Positions 1 to 5,447 of a stretch of DNA of 8,134 bases are shown here, piece after piece. Numbering within the stretch: position 1 is the first letter of the stretch; each line of letters begins with the position of its first letter. Below the pieces are notes generated by a model, which made no database searches, was not told the origin of the DNA, and worked only from the letters and a program-made list of their open reading frames with translations. The stretch comes from Planctomycetota bacterium (GTDB lineage: Bacteria > Planctomycetota > SZUA-567). The stretch spans positions 1-8,134 of the forward strand of contig JAISYD010000203.1 of NCBI GenBank assembly GCA_031270145.1. The letters run 5' to 3'. The translations under genes and the position numbers were made by a program.

Positions 1-84
1 GGCCGGCGCCGCGGATTAACGCCGGCAACCTCAATGGCCGGGCGGCCCGGAAGCCGCTCCGGTCGGACATAGGTCATCTGCATC

Positions 85-90
85 AGGAGA
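85..90 (+). promoter_or_regulatory. Ribosome binding site of the first TctC gene
   Basis: AGGAGA lies six bases upstream of the ATG at 97 and supports that start. The same string, ATCAGGAGA, precedes the aldolase gene at 2040. No credible -35/-10 pair is visible in the 96 upstream bases, so the operon promoter probably lies outside the window. Confidence 0.8.
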
Positions 91-96
91 AAAAAC

Positions 97-1053
97 ATGG
101 AAAGAATTGGGAAATTCGCAACGCTCATGGCAATCGCCGCCCTGGCCGGCTCCGCCGCTCTGGCGGGAAATTGGCCGGAAAGGCCTGTCGAAGTCGTAAC
201 TCCGAGCAATCCCGGCGGCGACACCGACATCAACTGCCGGGTGTTTCTCAAGTATCTCGAAAAGGAACTCGGCCAGCCCATGCCGGTGGTGAACATGGCG
301 GGAGCCGCCGGCAGCATCGCCATCAACAACGTCAGGCAGGCCAAGCCGGACGGCTACCGGGCTTTGTTCTTCCACAGCGGGGCGATGATCAACCACATCA
401 TGGGTTTCATTGACTATTCCGTCCCCGAGACCTTCGAGGTGGCCGCCATGCCGGTCATCGACAAGTCGAATTGTTTCGCCTCCAACGTCAAAACGCCCTA
501 TAACGACATCAAGGAACTGGTCGCCTACGCCAAGGCTCATCCGGGCGACGTCAGCTTCGGCACCGAAAGCGGTTCCTTCACGCACCTCCACATCCTGGCG
601 CTGGCCGAGGCTTCCGGAGCCGACTTCAACATTGTCGACGCCGGCACCGCCGCCGAGAAGACCATCGCTCTTCTGGGCGGCCGGATCGACGTCATCGGCA
701 CCCAGTACGGATTGATGAAGCAATACATCGACAGGGGAGAGATCAAATGCCTTGGCATCCTCTCCAGCCAGCGCCTGGCCGGCGCCGAGAGCGTCACCAC
801 TTTCGCCGATTCCGGCTACAACCTGGTGTTCGACAAGTTCTTCTACATAGTCTTCCCGAAGGGCACCCCGAAGGCGGTAATCGATCGCTTCAACGCCGCG
901 TCGAAGAAAGTGGCGGAAAATCCGGACTATATCGCCGACTGCAAGAAGAATTTCGTGAACGCCAACTATATGGCGCCCGACGAGGCGGTGCGATACATCA
1001 ACAGCCAGATCGAAGTGTACCGGAAATACGAGAAAGCCCTGACAGGCGACTAG
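97..1053 (+). CDS. tctC: TctC/Bug-family periplasmic solute-binding protein (first of two)
   Basis: 318-residue periplasmic binding protein that would capture an organic acid and deliver it to a TctAB-type permease. Seen: a signal peptide (basic residues 3-6, hydrophobic core about 8-20, ALA at 21-23 with likely cleavage before G24). The mature start NWPERPVEVV and the ligand-loop motif PGGDTD (39-44) follow, then VVNMAGAAGS (64-73) and KPDGY (83-87), and the second lobe motif LLGGRIDVIGTQY (192-204). These are the conserved Bug-family positions and the length is normal. The start is fixed by AGGAGA at 85-90, six bases before the ATG. It has no lipobox cysteine. A 169-base gap separates it from the next enzyme gene, while the TctAB permease lies 4 kb downstream with its own binding protein, so this is a second receptor. 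The ligand cannot be read from sequence; known family ligands include citrate and other carboxylates and terephthalate. Bases 1-96 upstream hold no clear gene, though a TAA at 17-19 could end one. Confidence 0.93.
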   Translation: MERIGKFATLMAIAALAGSAALAGNWPERPVEVVTPSNPGGDTDINCRVFLKYLEKELGQPMPVVNMAGAAGSIAINNVRQAKPDGYRALFFHSGAMINHIMGFIDYSVPETFEVAAMPVIDKSNCFASNVKTPYNDIKELVAYAKAHPGDVSFGTESGSFTHLHILALAEASGADFNIVDAGTAAEKTIALLGGRIDVIGTQYGLMKQYIDRGEIKCLGILSSQRLAGAESVTTFADSGYNLVFDKFFYIVFPKGTPKAVIDRFNAASKKVAENPDYIADCKKNFVNANYMAPDEAVRYINSQIEVYRKYEKALTGD

Positions 1054-1071
1054 TTCCGAATCGACAGGGAA

Positions 1072-1093
1072 CGATGCGTAAATGAAAGCATCG
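1072..1093 (+). other. Small inverted repeat between first tctC and the PIG-L gene
   Basis: CGATGC (1072-1077) and GCATCG (1088-1093) form a perfect 6-bp stem around a 10-base A-rich loop, 18 bases after the stop of the binding-protein gene. There is no T-run after it, so it is not a standard intrinsic terminator. It could slow processive transcription or set an RNA processing site, which would allow the highly expressed binding protein to be made in excess over the enzymes. The function is inferred only. Confidence 0.25.
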
Positions 1094-1210
1094 GATCACC
1101 GGCCGGCCAGGATTCCTTTGCGCGAATCTGGTTTTCGTGTGCGACGAGACATGCGGACTTGGCGAGGTGCGCGCCGTCATAAGCTTTTGGGCGTATGGCT
1201 TCGTAAAGAG

Positions 1211-1217
1211 GGAAGAG
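1211..1217 (+). promoter_or_regulatory. Ribosome binding site deciding the PIG-L start
   Basis: GGAAGAG, within the purine-rich run 1205-1217, lies five bases before the ATG at 1223. The earlier in-frame ATG at 1082 has only GGGA about nine bases upstream and sits inside the 1072-1093 stem-loop, so 1223 is preferred. Confidence 0.65.
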
Positions 1218-1222
1218 CCAAC

Positions 1223-1963
1223 ATGGAGAAAAAGAATATGCTGGTCGTCAGCGCCCATGCCGCCGATTTCTGCACCCGCGCCGGGGGCACGATAGCCAAA
1301 TACGCCGGGGATGGCTGGAAGGTGCAGGTGATTGCGGTCACTTATGGCGCCAGGGGCGAATCGAGCGGCTATTGGCAGGCGAATCCGAACGGGACATGCG
1401 AAGATTGCGGCGAAATCCGCCGCCGGGAAGCGCATGCTGCCGCCGATCGGCTGGGAGCGGCCATCGAATTTTGGGAATATCTGGACTATCCGCTGTATTT
1501 CGACGAGGAGCGACAGCGGCGCCTCACCAGGGCGATCCTCGATCTCCGCCCAGCCGTTGTTCTTACCCACTGGATAGAGGATCCGACGAATTCCGACCAC
1601 GAAAAGACCGGCAGGGCCGTCATCGACGCCATATCGAGCGGCGCCCAAATCGGGGCTTTTCCCACCACGCCGCCGCATGCCTTTCCCGACGTCTTCTTTT
1701 TTGAAAGCACCGTACCCTATTCGGAATTCAACAATTTCTCCCCCGATACCTATATCGATATCGGCGATACCTTCGCCGCCAAGATGGAGGCGATCGCCTG
1801 TTTTGCCTGCCAGCCGCAACTCAGGGATTATTACGTCCATTTCGCCAGGCACCGGGGATTCCAGGCGACCAATTGGCTGAAACGGAAAATCGCCAACGCC
1901 GAAGCGTTCAAACGCTATCTACCCTATGTCGGCACGGCCTTTCCGCTCATGGAACGACGGTGA
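1223..1963 (+). CDS. PIG-L superfamily zinc protein, GalB-like (4-oxalomesaconate / 4-carboxy-2-hydroxymuconate hydratase-type)
   Basis: 246-residue cytoplasmic protein of the PIG-L/LmbE fold. Seen: SAHAAD at 10-15 gives zinc ligands His12 and Asp15, and the third ligand is His126 in PTNSDH (121-126). Also present are GARGES (42-47), RRREA (66-70), VLTHWIEDP (113-121), FFFES (158-162) and HRGFQA (210-215). Typical deacetylases have AHPDDE, where the middle Asp is the general base; here that position is Ala14 and the following Glu is Phe16. From memory this AHAADF...RAGG, GERGES and C-terminal hRGxQA pattern matches Pseudomonas putida GalB, which hydrates the ring-cleavage product of gallate to 4-carboxy-4-hydroxy-2-oxoadipate. 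The ATG at 1223 is chosen over an in-frame ATG at 1082 because GGAAGAG (1211-1217) precedes it and the extra 47 residues are basic and unlike the family start. The downstream aldolase and ring-cleavage-like gene fit a hydratase. The alternative is an N-deacetylase or another lyase/hydrolase. Fold is sure; reaction is moderate. Confidence 0.85.
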   Translation: MEKKNMLVVSAHAADFCTRAGGTIAKYAGDGWKVQVIAVTYGARGESSGYWQANPNGTCEDCGEIRRREAHAAADRLGAAIEFWEYLDYPLYFDEERQRRLTRAILDLRPAVVLTHWIEDPTNSDHEKTGRAVIDAISSGAQIGAFPTTPPHAFPDVFFFESTVPYSEFNNFSPDTYIDIGDTFAAKMEAIACFACQPQLRDYYVHFARHRGFQATNWLKRKIANAEAFKRYLPYVGTAFPLMERR

Positions 1964-1977
1964 ACGGGAAAGAGATT

Positions 1978-2022
1978 GGAAATGCCGGCTTCCATTTCCG
2001 CGATGCCGGCTGGAAGAATGGA
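1978..2022 (+). repeat. Overlapping inverted and direct repeats in the gap before the aldolase gene
   Basis: The 76-base gap after the PIG-L stop holds GGAAATG (1978-1984) pairing with CATTTCC (1993-1999) around 8 bases. A competing stem is CTTCCA (1989-1994) with TGGAAG (2011-2016), and TCCATT (1991-1996) can also pair with AATGGA (2017-2022). ATGCCGGCT occurs twice, at 1982-1990 and 2003-2011, spaced 21 bases start to start. The stems are mutually exclusive and end eight bases before the AGGAG at 2030. This may be an mRNA structure affecting translation or stability, or a two-turn operator-like repeat. Neither is proven. Confidence 0.35.
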
Positions 2023-2029
2023 TTTCATC

Positions 2030-2034
2030 AGGAG
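2030..2034 (+). promoter_or_regulatory. Ribosome binding site of the HpcH/HpaI aldolase
   Basis: AGGAG lies five bases before the ATG at 2040 and sets that start. The frame stays open further upstream to 1926, but the added residues overlap the end of the PIG-L gene and have no family counterpart. Confidence 0.8.
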
Positions 2035-2039
2035 AACAA

Positions 2040-2822
2040 ATGCTGCCTTATGGAAAAATCCCGGCGCGTGAGAAAATGAAAAGCGGGGGAAAGTTGTCGG
2101 CGGCCTGGCTGCACGCCTGCAGCAACATGACCGCCGAGGTCGTGGCCGGCGCCGGATTCGACGTGGCCGTCATCGATTTGGAACACGGTCCCGGCGACAT
2201 CGGCTGTCTCGTGGCCCAGATACAGGCCATGCAGGCATATCCCATCGTCCCCTTCGTCCGCCCCCAATGGAACGATTTCGTGCAAATCAAGCGAATTCTC
2301 GACGCCGGCGCCGGCGGATTGTTCGTTCCCTACGTCAACACCCGCCAGGAGGCCGAGGCGGCGGTTGCCGCCGCCCTCTATCCTCCCGCCGGCGTCAGGG
2401 GCATGGCGAGCAGCCCGCGCGCGGCGCACTTCAACCATAATCCAAAGGAATATCTGCAACGGGTCAACACGGAAATAAGCATTTTTATCCAGATAGAAAC
2501 ACCGGAGGCGGTCGCCAATCTCGACGCCATCCTCGATATTGAGCGCCTGGACGGGATAGTGATAGGTCCAATGGATTTGGCGACCAACATGGGGCATTTC
2601 GCCAATCCCGGCGCTCCCGAGGTCCAGGCGGCCATCCATACGATAGAAACCGCGACCCTGGCGGCGGAAAAGTCATTGGCGACCGTTTCCGGCGGATGGA
2701 GCGACGCGGCCGAGAAATACCGCCGCGGCTATTCGCTGGTGATGGCCATGTCCGACACAACCACCCTGGGGCAGGTCGGAAGGGAGATAGTGGCCTCGTT
2801 CAAAAAGGAATTCGCGTCGTGA
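2040..2822 (+). CDS. HpcH/HpaI-family class II pyruvate aldolase (4-hydroxy-2-oxo acid aldolase)
   Basis: 260-residue cytoplasmic TIM-barrel aldolase that cleaves a 4-hydroxy-2-oxo acid to pyruvate and an aldehyde or keto acid, using a divalent metal. Seen: VIDLEHGPGD (44-53) with the Asp46/His49 catalytic pair, PFVRPQWND (71-79) with Arg74, and the GAGGLFVPYV core (90-99). YPPAGVRGM (114-122), FIQIETPEAV (149-158) with metal ligand Glu153, and IGPMDL (175-180) with ligand Asp179 complete the set. As I recall, the E. coli HpaI residues are Asp42, His45, Arg70, Glu149 and Asp175; every one matches here at a constant offset of four, so the active site is intact. Length is normal for the family. 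It lies 76 bases after the GalB-like gene and nine before the DODA-like gene. In that setting its substrate could be 4-carboxy-4-hydroxy-2-oxoadipate (giving pyruvate and oxaloacetate) or a related hydroxy-oxo acid. Relatives also include 2-keto-3-deoxy-sugar-acid and 4-hydroxy-2-oxoheptanedioate aldolases. Family is firm; substrate is inference. Confidence 0.93.
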   Translation: MLPYGKIPAREKMKSGGKLSAAWLHACSNMTAEVVAGAGFDVAVIDLEHGPGDIGCLVAQIQAMQAYPIVPFVRPQWNDFVQIKRILDAGAGGLFVPYVNTRQEAEAAVAAALYPPAGVRGMASSPRAAHFNHNPKEYLQRVNTEISIFIQIETPEAVANLDAILDIERLDGIVIGPMDLATNMGHFANPGAPEVQAAIHTIETATLAAEKSLATVSGGWSDAAEKYRRGYSLVMAMSDTTTLGQVGREIVASFKKEFAS

Positions 2823-2831
2823 GGCAGGGGA

Positions 2832-3806
2832 ATGACCGGTTTCGTTTTTTTGAAAGAAGCGGGGGAAAAGAAAGTGAGAAAAGACATTGTCAAAGGCGTG
2901 GTCGAATATTTTCGCGGAACTCACTGGTCGGATTTCATGGAACATCACTTGATACGCGAATACGGGATGGAAGTGTACCATGTCCATATTTACGTGGACA
3001 CCTTTCTGCATCCCGAGTCGCTGGCGGAATTGATCGACATGTATTTCAAGGCGATCAGACGCCCGCTCGCCCGGGGCATGGACCCGCAACAGCAACGAAA
3101 AGGCGTAGCCAGCATCCACGGAATCCACTCCATCGGTCTTCCACACTGGGAGATGATTTTCCGCTTTAATCGAGGCGCTATCCTCGGCCCCATGCCTACC
3201 GACTGCCCCGAGGCCGAGCACGGCAACAATCTGTTGTCTTGGGATCGGACCTGCATGGACGATTTCCGCGGGCAATTCCATTTCCGGACAATCGGTCCCC
3301 GCGAGGATCGGGAAATCGAGGAATATTTCCTGTCCAAGCATTGGAAGGACACCCTGGCGATCGTGATGGATCCCACCGTCACCCACGTCCATCCGAACCT
3401 GGAGATCAGTTTCGATCCGAAGATACTCGAAATCCATATGCGTCAAGCGATGGCGAGAGTCGGTTGGACGGTGGACAAGGCCATTCCCTGCATTTTCGAC
3501 ATGAAAACTTGCATTCGCGACAAGCATTTGGCCGAGGACGATCCACGCAACCGCTACATCGGGAAAATCGGTTTCCTGATGGGTCATCCGGAAAAGCAGT
3601 TCGACGTCGCCTGGATTTTCAATCCGAACGTCACCATCCAGCCCGCCCGACAGGAATGGATTTTCGACACGCCCGGATTCGACGTCTGGCGCATGAAGAA
3701 CTACGAAAAGTTCCTGACCGAAAATCCGTATATAAAACTGACCGGCGGGGAAATTGCCGAAATCGGCAAGAGTTTTTTCGTGAACAACCGTTTTGTCCGG
3801 AAGTGA
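2832..3806 (+). CDS. Histidine-rich two-domain protein, DOPA 4,5-dioxygenase (DODA)-like
   Basis: Up to 324 residues, no signal peptide or membrane segment, so cytoplasmic. It is unusually rich in histidine (17). Seen: two homologous halves. The first has EYF-x3-HW-x-D at 25-34, HVH at 50-52 with P61 and L64, DP at 84-85, FN at 112-113 and P120. The second repeats them at 164-173, 185-187 with P196 and L199, 237-238, 263-264 and P271. The first half carries YHVHIY (49-54), LPHWEM (103-108), then PTDCPEAEH (122-130) and LLSW. From memory these line up with the YHxHxY, GPHP and HPxTGDDxxDH...LWLG motifs of single-domain bacterial and fungal DODA proteins, which open catechol rings with non-haem iron. 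In the second half GHPEKQFDVAW (251-261) matches the GPHP block. Neighbouring hydratase and aldolase genes fit ring cleavage. Start: ATG 2832 follows GAGGCAGGGG; GTG 2874, preceded by GGGGGAAAAG, is also plausible and would remove 14 residues. Gene is sure; family assignment is motif-based, without a search, and the substrate is unknown. Confidence 0.6.
   Translation: MTGFVFLKEAGEKKVRKDIVKGVVEYFRGTHWSDFMEHHLIREYGMEVYHVHIYVDTFLHPESLAELIDMYFKAIRRPLARGMDPQQQRKGVASIHGIHSIGLPHWEMIFRFNRGAILGPMPTDCPEAEHGNNLLSWDRTCMDDFRGQFHFRTIGPREDREIEEYFLSKHWKDTLAIVMDPTVTHVHPNLEISFDPKILEIHMRQAMARVGWTVDKAIPCIFDMKTCIRDKHLAEDDPRNRYIGKIGFLMGHPEKQFDVAWIFNPNVTIQPARQEWIFDTPGFDVWRMKNYEKFLTENPYIKLTGGEIAEIGKSFFVNNRFVRK
2904..3266 (+). 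repeat. DODA-like repeat A (N-terminal half of the 2832-3806 protein)
   Basis: Residues 25-145. Landmarks are EYF-x3-HW-x-D, HVH-x8-P-x2-L, DP-x5-G, FN-x6-P and W-x7-F, ending near W137 and F145. This copy keeps all candidate metal-binding histidines: His50 and His52 of YHVHIY, His105 of LPHW and His130 of EAEH. It lacks the HP histidine of typical DODA proteins, having GP at 119-120. Confidence 0.65.
3321..3713 (+). repeat. DODA-like repeat B (C-terminal half of the 2832-3806 protein)
   Basis: Residues 164-294. It has the same landmarks in the same order, with identical spacing inside most blocks: EYF-x3-HW-x-D, HVH-x8-P-x2-L, DP-x5-G, FN-x6-P, W-x7-F. His185, His187 and His252 are kept. 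The final histidine seen in repeat A (His130) has no counterpart here (DTPGFDVW region), so this half may be structural or may have a changed metal site. Confidence 0.6.
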
Positions 3807-3816
3807 TTCGAGGAAC

Positions 3817-3823
3817 AAGGAGG
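3817..3823 (+). promoter_or_regulatory. Strong ribosome binding site of the second TctC gene
   Basis: AAGGAGG, a near-perfect anti-16S match and the strongest in the window, lies seven bases before the ATG at 3831. Strong translation suits a periplasmic binding protein needed in excess over its membrane permease. Confidence 0.85.
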
Positions 3824-3830
3824 AAAGAAC

Positions 3831-4829
3831 ATGAAGAGAGGCATTGTCAAAACAATGGTTGGAATCATGGTCGCTCTGTCGCTCGCCCTGGGGATTTCCA
3901 CTAGTTTCATCGCTTTCGCCGGCGACGCGAGTACCTGGCCGGGGCGGAAGACGATTGAAATCGTCCTGGGCGCCAAGGCCGGCGGCGACACCGACGCGCA
4001 GATTCGGCGCTTCGCCAAGTATCTCGAAAAGGAATTGGGCGCCAGCATTGCCATCGTCAACATGCCTGGCTCCAGCGCGACCATCGCCGGGCAGTATGTG
4101 CACGACGCCGATCCCGACGGCTACACCATGATGGCCCTCAATCCCGAGTCCTTCGCGCCCTATTACTTCGGAATCACCGAGTACAACTCCAGCGATTACG
4201 CCATCGCCGGCATCGGTGCGATTGACGACACGCTTATTTTCTGTACCCGCAAAGAATCTCCCTACCCGACACTGAAATCCCTGGTCGAAGCGGCCAAGGC
4301 CAATCCGGGAAAGATTGAACTTCCCGCCATGCAGCCGGGCGGCTACTCCTACATGAGCGCCTTGCTGTTTCAGGCCGCGCTGGGTGTCGAGTTCAATCTG
4401 ACCGACATCGCCAGCAACGGCGAAAAGATCGTCCAACTTCTGGCGGGCAAGGTGGACGTCATCGGCAACCAATACTGGTTCGTCCAGGACTATGTCGAAA
4501 AGGGCGACTTCATCGTTTACTGCGTCATGGCAGACGAACGCAATCCGGCCTTCCCCGATATTCCTACCCTGAAGGAATTGGGCTACGACATCGGCATTAC
4601 CAGCGTTCCGAAATATTTCTATTTCGCCTTTCCCAAGGGTACCGATAAGGCGATCGTGGACAAGTTCTCGGCCGCCTTGAAGGCGGTGGTGGAAAGTCCT
4701 GAATACGTGGCGGACGCGACCAAGGCGATGACCACGCCCTTCTACCTCAACGCCGATGACGCCACCGCCTACATAGCCGATCAGGAGGTGAACGTATACA
4801 AGAAACTCGCCAAGATGATGGGGTTTTGA
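3831..4829 (+). CDS. tctC: TctC/Bug-family periplasmic solute-binding protein (second, adjacent to TctBA)
   Basis: 332-residue periplasmic receptor of a tripartite tricarboxylate transporter. Seen: a signal peptide (KRGIVK, hydrophobic core about 8-26, AFA at 28-30 with cleavage before G31), the ligand loop AGGDTD (50-55) and KYLEKELG (63-70). NMPGSSATIAG (77-87), DPDGYTM (94-100), LLAGKVDVIGNQY (203-215) and FPDIPTLKELGY (241-252) follow. The last block is the typical Bug motif that the first TctC of this window lacks. It sits directly upstream of tctB and tctA in the usual gene order, so it is the dedicated partner of this permease. It shares with the first TctC the strings GGDTD and KYLEKELG, and even an 18-base identical DNA stretch (AAGTATCTCGAAAAGGAA), which suggests paralogy. 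The gap of 24 bases after the DODA-like gene indicates cotranscription with the enzymes. Confidence 0.95.
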   Translation: MKRGIVKTMVGIMVALSLALGISTSFIAFAGDASTWPGRKTIEIVLGAKAGGDTDAQIRRFAKYLEKELGASIAIVNMPGSSATIAGQYVHDADPDGYTMMALNPESFAPYYFGITEYNSSDYAIAGIGAIDDTLIFCTRKESPYPTLKSLVEAAKANPGKIELPAMQPGGYSYMSALLFQAALGVEFNLTDIASNGEKIVQLLAGKVDVIGNQYWFVQDYVEKGDFIVYCVMADERNPAFPDIPTLKELGYDIGITSVPKYFYFAFPKGTDKAIVDKFSAALKAVVESPEYVADATKAMTTPFYLNADDATAYIADQEVNVYKKLAKMMGF

Positions 4830-4904
4830 ACCGGGACAGAAAAATCCATAGGCGTTCGCCGCTGCCGCGAATCGTCCCGTTCAATACCCGCCTGAAAGGG
4901 CAAC

Positions 4905-4908
4905 GAGG
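4905..4908 (+). promoter_or_regulatory. Ribosome binding site deciding the TctB start
   Basis: GAGG lies seven bases before the ATG at 4916. The frame is open back to a TTG at 4826, overlapping the stop of tctC, but that start has no ribosome binding site and would add 30 polar residues foreign to TctB, so 4916 is preferred. Confidence 0.6.
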
Positions 4909-4915
4909 ATTCCCC

Positions 4916-5431
4916 ATGGATGACTTCAAGAACAAATACGCCGATCTGATCACCGGGTTGCTTCTCGCGATTTGGGGGGTGATAGGCTTTTTCGCCTCGT
5001 ACTACATCCGCGTCGCCCCCGGCGTCGGCAACATTAGCGCCAGCATGGCGCCCCGCATATGCGGGGCGCTACTTTTCGTCCTGGGGCTCGCGCTCGCCTA
5101 CCAGGGTCTGCTGCGCTACCGGAAGGCTGTCGGCCAACAGGCGGGGGAAATGCCAAGTGGGGCGAGGGCCTCCCGGCGACGGGACGTTGAAAGAATCATC
5201 CGGGTGGCAGGCATCATCACCGTCTTCATCTTGTATCTGATCCTGCTCAGGCCGGCGGGGTTTCTCATCTGTACGCCAGTACTCATTTTTGCGACCGGAG
5301 TGTTGCTTTGCCCCGTGGATCAGCGCCGGTTTTTTCCGTTGACGCTGGTGGCGGTAATCGCGACAGCCGCGCTTTACCTGGTTTTTGTCACCGGTTTCAA
5401 CGTCAGGCTGCCCATGGGCGTACTGAGATAA
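4916..5431 (+). CDS. tctB: TctB-family small membrane subunit of the tripartite tricarboxylate transporter
   Basis: 171-residue integral membrane protein, the small, poorly conserved subunit that pairs with TctA. Seen: hydrophobic segments at about 10-30, 47-66, 95-113, 117-132 and 139-160. A basic, polar loop lies between the second and third (67-92, containing RRRD). The C-terminal GFNVRLPMGVL (160-170) matches the F-x-L-P-x-G ending common in TctB proteins. An early G-x-G-x(4)-S-x-x-x-P region (36-46) is also usual for the family. Length is within the normal range. It follows tctC by 86 bases and precedes tctA by 16, in the standard CBA order. Function rests on topology, the C-terminal motif and position, as sequence conservation in this family is low. 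Confidence 0.88.
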   Translation: MDDFKNKYADLITGLLLAIWGVIGFFASYYIRVAPGVGNISASMAPRICGALLFVLGLALAYQGLLRYRKAVGQQAGEMPSGARASRRRDVERIIRVAGIITVFILYLILLRPAGFLICTPVLIFATGVLLCPVDQRRFFPLTLVAVIATAALYLVFVTGFNVRLPMGVLR

Positions 5432-5447
5432 GGGTAAAGGGGAATCC

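Noticed and set aside
31..723. A 230-codon open frame on the minus strand
   Set aside because: It is antisense to the well-supported first TctC, has no recognisable motif and is explained by codon bias.
1159..1185. TTGGCG followed by a CATAAG-like element as a promoter
   Set aside because: The spacing is about 14 bases and the -10 match is poor, so it is not distinguishable from chance.
1082..1222. 47-residue N-terminal extension of the PIG-L protein
   Set aside because: It is basic, unlike any family N-terminus, and has a poorer ribosome binding site than the ATG at 1223. It is kept only as an observation.
998..1852. A 284-codon open frame on the minus strand opposite the PIG-L gene
   Set aside because: The plus-strand frame has the zinc-site motifs. 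The minus frame has no family features and crosses the end of the first TctC.
2673..4472. A 599-codon open frame on the minus strand
   Set aside because: It runs antisense through the aldolase, the DODA-like protein and the second TctC, all with clear family motifs. Long antisense frames are expected where GC-ending codons dominate. Its translation shows no recognisable domain.
4832..4879. CGGGAC ... GTCCCG inverted repeat between tctC and tctB
   Set aside because: Only 6 bp with a 36-base loop and no T-run; likely chance in GC-rich DNA.
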